From Pomacea canaliculata (lineage: Eukaryota; Mollusca; Gastropoda; Architaenioglossa; Ampullariidae): a stretch of 64,000 nt of DNA. The notes beneath the pieces are model-generated. The model ran no database searches. It worked only from the letters and a program-made list of their open reading frames with translations, and had not been told where the DNA came from. This document shows positions 1 to 11,800 of the stretch, piece by piece. The translations under genes and the position numbers were made by a program. The stretch covers positions 9,071,042 through 9,135,041 of the forward strand of contig NC_037590.1 in assembly GCF_003073045.1 (NCBI RefSeq), written 5' to 3'. Each line of letters opens with the position of its first letter. Position 1 is the stretch's first letter.

Positions 1-164
1 ATCTTCTTTTTTTTAATGGATCACTTTAAATGGTTCACTAGCATTCTCTACTGCTACAACTACGCCTTCTTGTTGCTTTAGGAACTATGTGTCAGCGGCA
101 TAGATTTAACTCTCTGATATATTTTATGTAATTATATCATGAATGTTCTCTGCTGTTGATGCAG

Positions 165-242
165 CTTCTATGCCACTCAGGATCGGAATCGACAGCGATG
201 TGCATGTACTCAAGGCGGTCGAGAGCCAGCACGGGCCTCGGG
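165..242 (+). other. possible isolated coding exon, strand uncertain
   Basis: This GC-rich 78-base patch in AT-rich surroundings is open in one plus-strand frame (26 codons). It is preceded by a pyrimidine/CAG acceptor-like site ending at 164 and followed by a GGG|GTAGGT donor-like site. The minus strand is also open here for about 42 codons. I do not recognise the peptide in either reading. It could be the edge of a gene lying to the left, or a repeat fragment. Confidence 0.22.
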
Positions 243-349
243 GTAGGTACGGTCTCTTCGGGCCCCTTGTAATTGTAAATCATTTCCTAGTATTTAATAA
301 TATGCTTACAATTCAATTTTCAATATCTACATTTCATTCAGAAAGGTAA

Positions 350-2640
350 TATAGACTGTAAACATTAGGACAAGTGCACTAGGATCTGCATCACTACTTG
401 AGCATAGTTGTTTACATGCGAGTGGTTAGCAAATGAGGAAAAATGACGGTAAAGGATCAAACTCGTTGTACCCGGCCGCTCGATAAAAAAAAAAAAAAAT
501 CATCAGAGTGAGGAATGTTACGTCAACCTTTCTTTAAAAAAAAAAAGGAAAAGAAGAAAACAAATCCACTGACCAAGGCGGGCCCCCTCCACAGCCGCGG
601 GTCCAGGTACACCAGACCCTTCTGTGTGTACTTTGCAGTCTCACGTCTCTGTCGCCGTTGGAACTTGTGTTACTGCTCGGAGGTCTACACATCTTTGTAG
701 TTTTTGAGTTAGTGTGTACTAAGAGTGCTCCGTATTTTCTGTCGGGTTCCATGCGCTTACCTCAAACCAGAGATCGGAACAAATCTCTTCTCAAATCCAC
801 CTTTTCCCACTCCTTTCTGGAATGCTTCATGAGCATATTTTTCCGTCTGTTGATGTGTCTATAGCCGTATGTTCGCTGATATGTTTTGGTCTGTGTCCAT
901 ATGTGTTATATACATTTTTTACCTGTTTAAATGTGTGCTTTGTTTTGAATCTGTATTCAGAAAATATGTGTAAAGGTATCTTCTTTTGTTTTATTTCATG
1001 TGTGTCCCTCCTTGAAGCTTCGGTTGATCCACATGTCTTTTTTTTCACTTTCATTCCTCATTTTGTTCTTATCCAAGTTCTTCATATACACGATCATCTT
1101 TTCCCAACACGTGAAAGGTCTTCTTAACTGGACACGTATTCAAATGACTGGTAAATGCTTACTTGACGGTCATATAAAAACATCGTCAAACATAGGTATT
1201 TGACAACAGGCGTCCAGTTAAGAACTCTTGTGCAGTAACTGAACTGTAAAATACATTCGCTTCGACATAGGCATTCAAACACGACTTTTCTGGCTGAACA
1301 CAACATGCACTGAAAAACGGTTTATTTTCAAGTTACCTGTTTTTTGTTACATGGAATACTGAAATATAAAACAAACATGATATTTGGGTATTCATGTCAC
1401 CCACACAGCATTAACTGGCATCACAAAAATGCCCTTCAACGTAAATGTCACTAAAACATATTGCTGCATAAGGAAAAGAACAGGGCTGGAATTCTTGCCG
1501 AGCTTGTGCCCCCAATACAGGCCGGTGAAGCCGATAATCTTTACCCTGCCTGCGCCCATCGTTATTGCCATAGGGTGTCCTTCTCAACTCCTCCCACCCT
1601 TCCCGCCCATAACAGGTACACACGCTTTGGCATGCAGGACAAAGGTTATCGATCTTGACCAGCCTGTAAGCAGATTACAGACTCGACTTGAATTTCAGCC
1701 CATAAAGATCCGGACGACGAGATTTCTACAATCAAAACATTTTGAGTTTGCTTTCCTACGGCAAGTATTAACAACCAGTTCAAATTCATCCATATAACTT
1801 TGCATAAAAGCATTCAATTAAATTCTCAAAACAAAGTTTAGAAAAAAATTCGAATGAACAAAAATCCACAATTGCTGTAAGACTGCTTCCAAAGCTGCAT
1901 GTGCCAATACAAAATAGGTCAATGAACCGAAACTAAATTGGCCACTGTAGGCAAATCAGTCAGATTCACAAAGCTGCTACAGAGCGCAATAAGGAAAACA
2001 AAGAGAAAAAAATACCGACTGTTCCCATGTACGAATATGCTGAAACAAAATCTTCCTTTTCCCAGAGAGACGATCCCTTATGGTGCTCGACCCTTCATAC
2101 CTCCTCTCGCTACATCGGGTGCCAGCATCACAGGCTGCACGAATACATCCCACCCCAATTCCCCACTTCTTTCCCTATCCCCAAGTTCACCTTCACAGAT
2201 CTGCCGTTTCATCTCCATATGCCATTTTTTTTTTTTTGTTTTTTTGTCTAGAACGAGAGTTTAGCTGCTTAAAAATTGTGGCATCTATAGGGATAATGGG
2301 AAGGGGGCCCAGAGCCACCTGTTTCATGCAGCCAGCCTTGCCATTCAGCAGTGGAGACATTCTCATCACATCCACAGTGAGCCTGCTCCGTTATATGGCA
2401 CGCATGTGTGTCTCAAAGACCACCCCGTCAGGAGATTTCCACGTTTTCCTCGGTAGATTAGGTGAAAATGGACTTAAAATATACTGCGACAACTCTTCCT
2501 CCACAATATTTAAACACAACTCACCATCAAGAAAATCAAATGCTTTGCTTCGCTTTTTGGATTCCTTACTTGCTAACCATCAATACTTTGGAGGAGAAGG
2601 TGGAGGAGCTGCATCACGAGAACGGAAATGAAAACAATGA
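350..2640. other. no gene recognised
   Basis: This AT-rich stretch has homopolymer runs (poly-A near 486 and 537, poly-T near 2227) and several short open frames without recognisable domains. A plus-strand frame at 2080-2631 is open for 183 codons, but its composition is proline/serine/phenylalanine-rich and no family is evident. The stretch also holds the 104-bp hairpin listed separately. Confidence 0.5.
1121..1224. repeat. 104-bp inverted repeat (hairpin or tiny MITE)
   Basis: Perfect 13-base arms TTCTTAACTGGAC lie at 1121-1133 and, reverse-complemented, at 1212-1224. Similarity continues inward to a shared TCAAAT, leaving a loop of about 60 bases. This is the form of a very small miniature inverted-repeat element. 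I saw no clear target-site duplication and no second copy in the window. Confidence 0.5.
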
Positions 2641-3080
2641 CCTTATAAAGGGAAATCACGCCAAGCTAGCCTCGCTCCGACCTCACAAACACAATATCCT
2701 TATAACGGGGACTGTCATCACACTAACATCGTTCTGACCTCACAATACCCTTATGACGGGAAATCTCATCACAATAACCTCGTTCTGACCTCATAAGAAG
2801 ACGGCACGGAACTCGCTCCCTTACAACGGGAAATCTCGTCACGCTAATGTCGCGTTTACAAAAGACGGCACAAAAGAGCTTCATTATAACAGGACATCTC
2901 ACCACATTAAACTCGCTCTGACCTCACAAAAGACTGCACGGAGAGAGCTCCCTTATAACGGGACATCTCACCACACTAACATCACTTCAGACGGCACGGA
3001 CCTCGCTCCCTTATAACGGGAAATCTTGTCATGCTAAATTCGCTCTGAAGTCACAAAGACAGCACGGTACTCGCTCCCTG
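2641..3080. repeat. minisatellite, about seven units of 51-73 bp
   Basis: Seven diverged tandem units each open with a variant of CTTATAACGGGAAATCTC and continue through CATCACACTAAC, CTCGCTCTGACCTCACA and, in the longer units, AAAGACGGCACGGAACTCGCTCC. Starts are near 2641, 2698, 2749, 2819, 2882, 2950 and 3008. Length variation comes mainly from presence or absence of the GACGGCACGG segment. No open frame runs through the array, so it looks non-coding. Confidence 0.85.
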
Positions 3081-6000
3081 GCATTCACAGTTTTAGCAAG
3101 AAAAACCGACAGACTTACGCTGACGTCAGCTCTCATCGTGCAATCTCAACAAATTGTAACACGTGAATTACTGGCATTTCAGCTGGACTTAAACAAGTGA
3201 AAATTAGTTAATCAATCTGTTATCAAAAAAGCGAGACTCAATAAGTTTACTATGATTATGAAATTCATACATGACTATAGTTTAATACAACGATAACAAC
3301 CATAGTACTTTTTTTTATAAAATGCTACATAGTTAAGTATTATAGGGTTCAAACCATATTTCTACACACTTGCTCAACAAGATTACAGAGACACATAACA
3401 ATTACTATCAATTACTGTTAGTGCATCAACAGCATTTCACATTGTTCTCTTTCACAAACACGCATGACCTTGATTATTAGTTCAGGATTTGAAACTGTTA
3501 TTCTGGCAAGAGACACTTAAATTTTGTTTAACACAAAGATGTCTTGAGTTTTAAAAATTATTAGGCCTAAAGAAATCAATCTCAAAGGCAGTGGCCCACT
3601 GTGCATTTACGGATAATAAAGGGTGATAATAAAAGGAGAGAAACCACTGACTGGGCGCGTCTGAAAAGTAGGAAAGTTTTTTTTTTAAGCGTCAACACTC
3701 CTTACATGACCAAACCAGACCAAAAAAAAAGTCAAGTAGTTTACAAATAATTATAAATAAAAGTCGAGAAAAATACAAGGCACGAAAGCATAAAAGTAGC
3801 TTTAAAAAGCAAACAAATAATTATCAGACAAGCCAGAAGGTTGATTTTCCCCCAAGATCGAAAGCGGAACAATTCTCGAAGACTGTCCTTCGCTTAAAAA
3901 AAATTCTGGCTGAAATTTATTTTATTGCAAAAGGAAACTTTAAAATTCTGACTAGAGAGGGTTGTATAATAAATATTTTTCGTGTGAACTGGACACAACA
4001 GTCACAAATGCCAATTAAAGACTATGATGCTTGCTTTTTTTAAAAAAAGTCTTCATGACATATTTCAAAATGAACAGGACATTCTGCGAGTTCGCCAGCA
4101 AGCCCCGGAATATATGATAATATGAAGCAGACATTAATAAAAAAAAAAGAGTTGCAGTACACGGGGCATCAAAGAGGAATATACTTTCGGCAATGAGATT
4201 TCAAGCAATATTGTGCTGTAAATGTTAAAAGTGTTTCCATAAAAAAAAAAGTAACTGTTGTTGAAAAGAGCGGTGGAACATATATTGTAATTTCGACTTC
4301 CAGTACTGTCCGCCAATCTGACTTAAAAGATACAAACCATTCGCTGATGGCTAAAGCGTCATGACAGGCGGAGCAGTCAGTATGTCTACTTCTCGGGGTG
4401 TGGATGGATACCGGAGGGGTAAATGAGTGGTTTTATTGCTGGACGCAAATGGTATAAGTTCCTCTTGGAAAGAAGATCAGGAATACTGACCAAACTGAGT
4501 TAAAACACTTAGACTCGTCTGACTGGTGCGGTAACTAAGCCTCCCTTTGTTTGCTTTCGCTGAGTTCTTGACCTTTGCTCCGTAAATAACCCTGTCTGAA
4601 AAAAAGGAGTGTTTAGCCACGGAGCGACCGAACGTCAAGCGGCATGACAGCACGGTAGCAGGGTGAAAATACAAATACATGATAGATGATGGCATTATTC
4701 GTTGTTGTGCTGACCTAAAAAAAAAAAAAGCTTAACTTTGCATAAAGACACATTATTTCAAAGAAAAATGAAAGCCTTGGTAACCCTCGCTTATTGCGAA
4801 AATTACACAGGCATATAAAATGTCCCATGACTAAAATTTGGTACCACACGAGCTGGTCTGACGAAGTGATTTTTCTTTTCAAATAAGCACATAATTTTGG
4901 TATGAAATGCATAATCTATGAACCAAATGAGATCATCCAATAACTATGCATCATAAAATGTATCAGATTTTTTTTTATATAAGAGCCTAGAGAAAGAGGC
5001 TGATGAGTCTTCTAAACAGGATGCATATTGTCGAATATGTGACAATGATTTCCAAATGGTACGAGACGTCCTAGTCGCATATTCTACATACACTCTAAAA
5101 GATCCTTCGGCATCTTTGTCGAGGCGTGTAGAATGAACCAACCATAATCATCTCGATCTAGACATACTGGAGTTTCACACGCAATATATCAGGACACTCA
5201 AACTACACGCTTTGTCTGACAACCAACAACAATAATTTTTTTTAATCTACATGTTAAAATATATCTATCACTAGCAGCTCTTCTTTTCCCCCAAAAAATA
5301 TCAGCTCTGTTTACATGACTCTTTATCTCCTGGATGATCATATGCTTGGGCAGCTAAAAGCTTTTCGCTCGGCCATTGTTCTTGAGATTCTAGGGCACGT
5401 CTCAGGTGTAAACGACCAAGGTCGCGTCTACAGTGCAGATGCAACAACTACGAAAAGTTTCCCTGGTTCCTTGACATCCAGAAACGCAATATTTAGGTAT
5501 TTGAGTTCTGGTTTCAAGCGAAGAAAGCTAGTGTAAGGGGGTTAACTACAGTAAAGCAGGGAGTGTCGACATTAGAAGTCTTGCGTCCTTTGTATTGGTA
5601 CTGCGAACTTAAAACGTTGCTATCTTTTTGAAGTTCAATAGGAGAAAAATCAGGCAGAGACAAAATTTGTCTCCTTTTTTTTATGCAAACGGATAACATT
5701 TTCGAATTCCGTTATGATCACGTCCATTGTTCCAAATACAATTATACAATATACAGCTTCATAGAACTATTGCAGTTTAGGCAAAACGGTCTAAAGTATG
5801 TCCACCCCCACCCCAATCCCTCCTCCCACACACAGAGAGTGAAGGGAAGACACTACACAATGCACAATGTACAATGTCCTAACTTTTACATCAAGAGACA
5901 GAACGACTATGCCAGGGCTTTAAAGAAAGTCAATGTGCAGTTTCACACCACTTTCGTCTGTCTGCGCGTCCGCCCTTTTGGACTGATGCAAGTTGCTCCA

Positions 6001-7260
6001 CCCTTAGCCAGGCTAGGCTTCAAAGTCGTTTAGCGACACAGCTGGCAAGTTAAGGGTCGGGGCGGGGGAGCAGGGGAGTGAGCGCGGTCTAAATGAAAAC
6101 AAGAGAAAGTGTGCGCGTATTCAAAAGAACATGGCGAAGTGTCCTGTGGCGAGGTGCACGGCACCCGGTGTAGTCACGTAGTAAGGAGTTGAATGGCTAA
6201 CGAGCAGCATCGCCAGTAGGAATATTTAATTTCTTGAGCACTGTAGACCTCTTCGCCTTGCCCCTGCGATACGCACGCACTCTGCTCCCATCGTTTAAAA
6301 TCATACCGCTGCCGTCGTCAGTGCCACATCGAGTAGACGCGGAACATCAGTTCCCTGCCGATGCCAGGCACGGTCGCAAATTGGACACACGCCTTGTGCT
6401 GGATAAGGAACTAGATAACTCAGCAGAGGTAGTCCGAGATGTTGCATTGAAAAATTGAAAACTGAGTGGATAAGCAAAGTCAGTACTGCGTGATTGCCTG
6501 TCTTTCTAAAACACGGACAGCCAAGAAGTTACATGTACGCGCACGCATACACACAATCGCCACTGGGCGTCAAAATCTCCCACACCGCGTTGAAAGTGTT
6601 TGTTTTCTGTCACTCCTCTATCATCTCAGTCACTCCAGTTCTTAGGACCATGTTTGGGTTCTGGGAGCAACCATAGCTGCGCAAGACATGATTCCACCAC
6701 CTGGTCCCAGCCTTTTCTGCGGTCTGAATGCTCTACAGCCGCGTTATGTTACGCCACTCGTTTGTATTGCTTAAATGTACGTGTACAGAAGTGTGGATGG
6801 ATCCTCAAAGCCCAGCGTTGCAACGGTTAGCTTACACTTGAGTATTTACTGAACAGACCAACGAACAACGAAAATATCTGAAATCAGTTTTCACTGATCA
6901 AAATGTGCGTCTCTTGCGGCGACTTACCTAATGTGCTGGTGAGGACGAACAAAACTGCTGCATTTAGGAGAATTTATGAAAGGTCTGCCATACTTAGAGA
7001 AGCTTTTTTTCGGAGGTGAGGGGGGGGCGGAGAAAAACAGTTCCCGACACTTTCGCTGCCCGTTCTGTGAAGCTATAATAGCACAAATGCTAACTTCATT
7101 TCAGACCCAGTCATTTCTTCACCCATCTATGCGACGTCACCATTCATGCCACAGTCGAGACTGTGGATTCACCTGTCCTCGAGTTGGATAAAACTTCATA
7201 GTTTCGTCCTTTGTACTATTTTCCCGGGATTTCTGGGATTTCGGGAGGGGTGTGTGAGGA
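3081..7260. other. no gene recognised
   Basis: AT-rich DNA with scattered poly-A/T tracts. The part from about 5.8 to 6.9 kb is richer in GC but shows no frame with recognisable protein features. Part of it could be distal 3' untranslated sequence of the minus-strand transporter gene ending at 8898, but no convincing polyadenylation signal places that end. Confidence 0.4.
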
Positions 7261-7263
7261 AGA

Positions 7264-7980
7264 ATGTTGATAAGACGAAGACATTTGAAATTTACATTTT
7301 TATTTTCGATCTTGTCCAAGTTAATCTGGCCCAAGACGGACGGGGTAGGAGACAGCTTTAATGTTCGATATCAACGCGTTTCTCTTCCGCTTTTCTACCT
7401 TTGCTATACACTAAGTTCCCCTGTTGCAAAACCGCAACGAACTTCTGCTCTGAGCTATACAGAAACAGCGTTCGTAACGATTGCTATCACGGAAATCTTG
7501 TGTAGAAGAGATAAGTACACAGAGGCAATTAACACTTGCCTAGTTCGAGTGCACAATGGGCGGAGACAGGTCTTGACAGAATGTGCGCGTAATTTCAACC
7601 AAAACAAACAAAAATATCACACGTATTTTCACGCTCCTCCACCTGAACTGCACAGCCCTCGAAACAAACATCAAGCTATATACAGTGAACTTTACAATTC
7701 GATCACAACATCGAAACCTGCAGGCGTATTGGCCATGTTTAGTTTTGTTCTATTTTGTTCACTCAGGAAAAAAGATGGAATGGAGAAGGGAGAGAGATCA
7801 TCTACAAAGACATATCACAAACTTTTCTCAGTTACTCTAGCAGCGACTCGACGAAGAGGGTCTTTCCTGCAAATACGCCCAGGTGAGTGCCGGATGTACA
7901 GAGAGGTGCATGGCGGTCTAGAAACCTCTGCCTGTCGCAGCGACATCACTAAACACCCGCCTGAATGGAATGTGATATAA
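7264..7980 (+). other. unexplained 238-codon open frame
   Basis: This is one of the longest single open frames in the window that I cannot tie to a gene. The translation is basic, has no signal peptide, repeat or domain I know, and no useful start context. It ends eight bases before the direct repeat that flanks a SINE. At this base composition an open frame of this length is unlikely but not excluded by chance. It is antisense to the region downstream of the minus-strand transporter gene. I list it without claiming it is translated. Confidence 0.2.
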
Positions 7981-7987
7981 GGTTCTG

Positions 7988-8180
7988 GCATCCATGCGGG
8001 CAAGGGGGAGATTGGTATTTTACGCCGAGCCAGCAACTAATGCTATATCACGGCAAAGTAGCCAGCCCTGTAAACAGATGTCACATGCAGAGAAACAGTG
8101 TACCCGGGACACCCAGCCTTCACTGTATTGGCGACAGGCGCTAATCGTTGCGCCTCCGGACCACCCTAGCATCCATGCGG
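7988..8180 (-). repeat. tRNA-derived SINE, family C copy 1, flanked by 12-bp direct repeats
   Basis: The insert (about 8000-8168) is bounded by two perfect copies of GCATCCATGCGG (7988-7999 and 8169-8180), as expected for a retroposition target-site duplication. Read on the minus strand, its head resembles a tRNA: an ATTAGCGC segment, then a degenerate B-box before CCCGGG. The body matches two other copies in this window (near 16,935 and 24,590), sharing GCCAGCAACTAA, GCTATATCAC and CACATGCAGAGAA. All three have the same orientation. Confidence 0.65.
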
Positions 8181-8897
8181 AAGCGACATCGTGGCTCGAG
8201 AAAAGGCTAAACAAATGAGCGTCCGTGTCACCTCTTCAGATAAGGTGAGGTCCCAACTGCCCGCTAGCCCTCTGATATGTACAGGTACCGACCTCAAATC
8301 TTTCTGGAATCTGCTTTGCCAAGACAGGCGAGGTGACTAGCTTCTCGTCTGCACATAGAAATTTTATCTAAGTCACTTTGCCCACGACACACACACACAC
8401 AGATTACGCTGCTGAAAAATTTGCACACAGGTACACATAGGAGGAAGCATAAGTGCATAAAACCATACTGGCATACTCATATTCGATTCAGACTACCGAA
8501 GCGTCTGAGAGTGCAGAGACCGTTCACGACAAAGAACATCAGCGTTCTGCATAAATTTTCCCCAGTTTAGGTCTTAGTCAACATCACTTGTCTCAGTAAT
8601 TAAAAAAAAGTCTATAGAAGCGACAAGCGCAGAACTTATTCTGCTAATGCTTTAAACAACAACAGTAGACAGATAATATTTTTAAATATGAGTAAAATAA
8701 CCATAGGAATTTACACACTTGTTACAATAATTGAAAAACAAAAACATGGAATGCATTATTACCAAGATCTAAACTAGCATCCGTTGAAAGCGTCCTGGTT
8801 CGCACGACCCAAGAAGTGGAGAAGGGGTTGAGCTGTGTGGGTGTTCTCGTGTGTGTGTCAGTGTAAGAGTGCGTGCACTGTTACGTCAGCAGCGCGA
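8181..8897. other. probable 3' flank or 3' UTR of the minus-strand SLC16-like gene
   Basis: This lies immediately downstream of the transporter stop codon. It contains a short CA run near 8388 and AT-rich sequence around 8,640-8,760. No coding frame is convincing, and no AATAAA on the minus strand near the stop could be assigned. Confidence 0.35.
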
Positions 8898-11800
8898 TCA
8901 AACCATCGCCTGTTCCTTCCTCGGCGTCCCCCCTATCCAGGCGTTGTTGTTGTTGGCGTTGGTAGTGTTTTCTTTCTTCTCTCTTGACGGCGCTGGGCGA
9001 CGAATTCGGCGAAGTCTGCAACAGCGACAAAGGCGGCCACAAAGGCGGACGGCGAAAAGGAGAAACACGATGAAGCCAGATAAAATGATGAACCCTCCGG
9101 CCACCGGAAACGCCACATTATAGCCACCGGTTTCATCCACCATCCATCCTAGCAAAAACAAAGACCACACAAGTAAAATAATTTGTATCCCTTTCCAGGA
9201 CACAAGAGTGTTATGGTAAAAGTAACTGAAAAGAACCTAAAAAGATAAAAGTCCCATCACTTTGTGGTAAGTAGGGCTGGATCTTGTTTATGCCACAACG
9301 TACTAAAGGCGGTGACCAATCCTCTCTTTCCGCCGCCTTCAATTACTTTGATAATACTCCGTGTTTGGTGGTGGTGGTGGTGTTGGAGGGGCAGGGGGCA
9401 TATAACTTCAAGCACGTGACTTTCTCGCTTTGCTTTCTTACCTTAGCCACCCCACACTCTCAAGTCCCCTAACAGTTTAAAGTCTTCCCTCTATTTCGGC
9501 CTTACAAATTTATCTACAAATAAATAATCTAAATTTCAGCGCACTAACCACGGGGCTAAAAAACCGCAAGTCTTCGTTAGAATTTACTGGCTCCAGTTTC
9601 TGACATGTAATGTCTGCTGCAGTGCAAATAAGCATTATTATACTAACGTCAAGAGCATGTCTTTGTAAGCCATGAGGAAACGGACAGTTCAGTGGTTAGA
9701 ACAGCCGAGCCCGAAGCCAAATGCGCGCACACTGCGACGGAGCGTACTGTGCTTCCTTCAGTTGATCAACCTGGGGAATGGGTACCCGGCTCCTTATAGC
9801 ATTAAGGAAGGTGATACAGTGAGGGAGAGGTGATGGTCACCGCTCAACGAAAAAAATAAAAAACGAAACAAAAACAAAAAGAACCCCAAGACGGGCCCGG
9901 AGCTAAGTGGGGTCTCCTCATGCCCGATGACAGTAAGGTTACCTTGTGAGTCACGATGTACCACTCACTCACCTGCAAGAGGTGGGCCCCCGAGGTTTGC
10001 CATGCCTTGGATCATCATGATGAGTCCGTAGGAGTGGGCCAGCTTGTCCAGCCCCAGGTACTCCACCAGCATGACAGTGATGAGGGAGTAGTTAGCCGAC
10101 ACGAAGAAGCCGTACAGGCCGCACAGCACGGCCATCAGCCAGTAACTGCTGGTAGTGGGCAGTAGTAACACGGCGATCCCGGACCCCACGCACGACACCC
10201 CGTATATCACAGTCAGGTTCCAGTCGTGGTCGCCAAGGAATCCATAGAAGACCTGTTCGACGACGAACAGTGGCGATACCCTAAAGCTGCATGCTTACTA
10301 TACGTGTATATCATAATCTCACCCTATAGTAATTCTTTTATCGTCATTAAGGACTGTTGATCTACATTGAAACAATCCTAACTGCTAAGATCTGGACGAG
10401 TCTTTCAACTCATGTACACTATAGATGGGCTTTGCGGGGTTCAAGACAGTGTGTAATTAAGAATTGAGGGGGAGGGACTATTACGCTACGAAACAGCGGA
10501 GCATTTTCTACATCTTTGGTTTACGCGCGCGTGCGTGTTGGTACCTAGCTCTAACCATCTGTGTTTGTGCATGCGTGCAAGCATGTGTGTGTGCGTGCGT
10601 GCAAGCACACGTCTACAAATACGTGGTCAATATGTTTCTCACTCACTTGCCCGACAGTGTTGACGATTCCAATCACGGAAATAAGGAAGGTAGCCTGCTG
10701 AGTCGGCACACCCCTGGAAATGGCAAAGTCCGCCGCAAACAGGTAGGGCACGTCGCCCCAGAAGTACTGCAAGAAGTTGGAGAGACCGAAGAGGGCGAAA
10801 AGCGGGTGGCACCAGATCCGTCGGTCAAAGGTCGTCTTGCAGGCTTGCCGCACCCCCGCCGGGCACGGACACGAGCAGCAACTCGGGCAGCAAACCTCAC
10901 AGCAGCTCTCCTCCTCTGACTCTGACTCCGATTCCAGCGGCAGGCGCGACAATTCCGGACAGCTGGTGGCCCAATACCCAAGAGCGTTGGAGCGCGATCC
11001 GCGGAAGAAGATATCGTTGCGGTGCAGCAACAGGTAGGTGGAATGCTTGTTGAGGGGCAGCACGTTGATGTCGGCGGCGGGTGTGGAGCCGTTCTGGGAA
11101 GTGGCGGCGATTGGTGGCGCGCCGGAGGAGCGGCTGGAGGGGAAAGGTTTGCGCCGCACTTCGTTGGGCATGCGCTGTGAGACGGAGCGCTCTAACACGG
11201 GGCCGGAATTCACCAACGAACTCTTGCACAGCAGCTTGCTGTCCGACTTGGTGCTGGACTTGAGCTTATGATTTCGGCCGTGACGATTTCTGGCCTCCTG
11301 GTTGGACTGCTCGATCAGCTTGTCCGTCAAGAGCTGCATGGACTTCTCCGACAGCACTCGGCTGACCTCCTGCACGCTTTCCGTGTCGGACTTGGTGTTC
11401 TTCCGCTTCTTCTTCCTCTTGGCACCGCCGTCGGCCGTCGAGTCCTCGTCCACAAACACATCGCCCTGACTCCTGCGGGCTGCCGCCGCGGCAGTGACGG
11501 TGGCGGAGTCGGTTTTTGGGGATGTGGTCTGGCTGGGTGAACACTTCTCCTTGCAGTTCTTGCTCTTGAAGAAGCGCTGCAGCACGACCTGGGGGTCAGC
11601 AGTAGACTTGCGCAGCTCTGGCAACTTCTCCAGATACATTCGGATCTTCTCCTCGTCCATTTGCACGTACGTCGGAAGCGTGATCTCTGAGAAAGCCTCG
11701 GGAATCTCGTCTTCGCTGTCGGACGTGGAGCAGCTGCTGCTCTCCGAGTTGGTGCTCTGCAAACGGCTGCGGCGGGAAGGGATGCTGAGGCGGGAGACGG

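Noticed and set aside
1411-1660. Overlapping open frames on both strands near 1.5 kb
   Set aside because: No recognisable protein, no splice borders, and both strands open in a locally GC-richer patch; not supported as a gene.
2080-2631. 183-codon plus-strand open frame
   Set aside because: Low-complexity composition, no domain, crosses a poly-T tract and runs towards a non-coding minisatellite; most likely chance.
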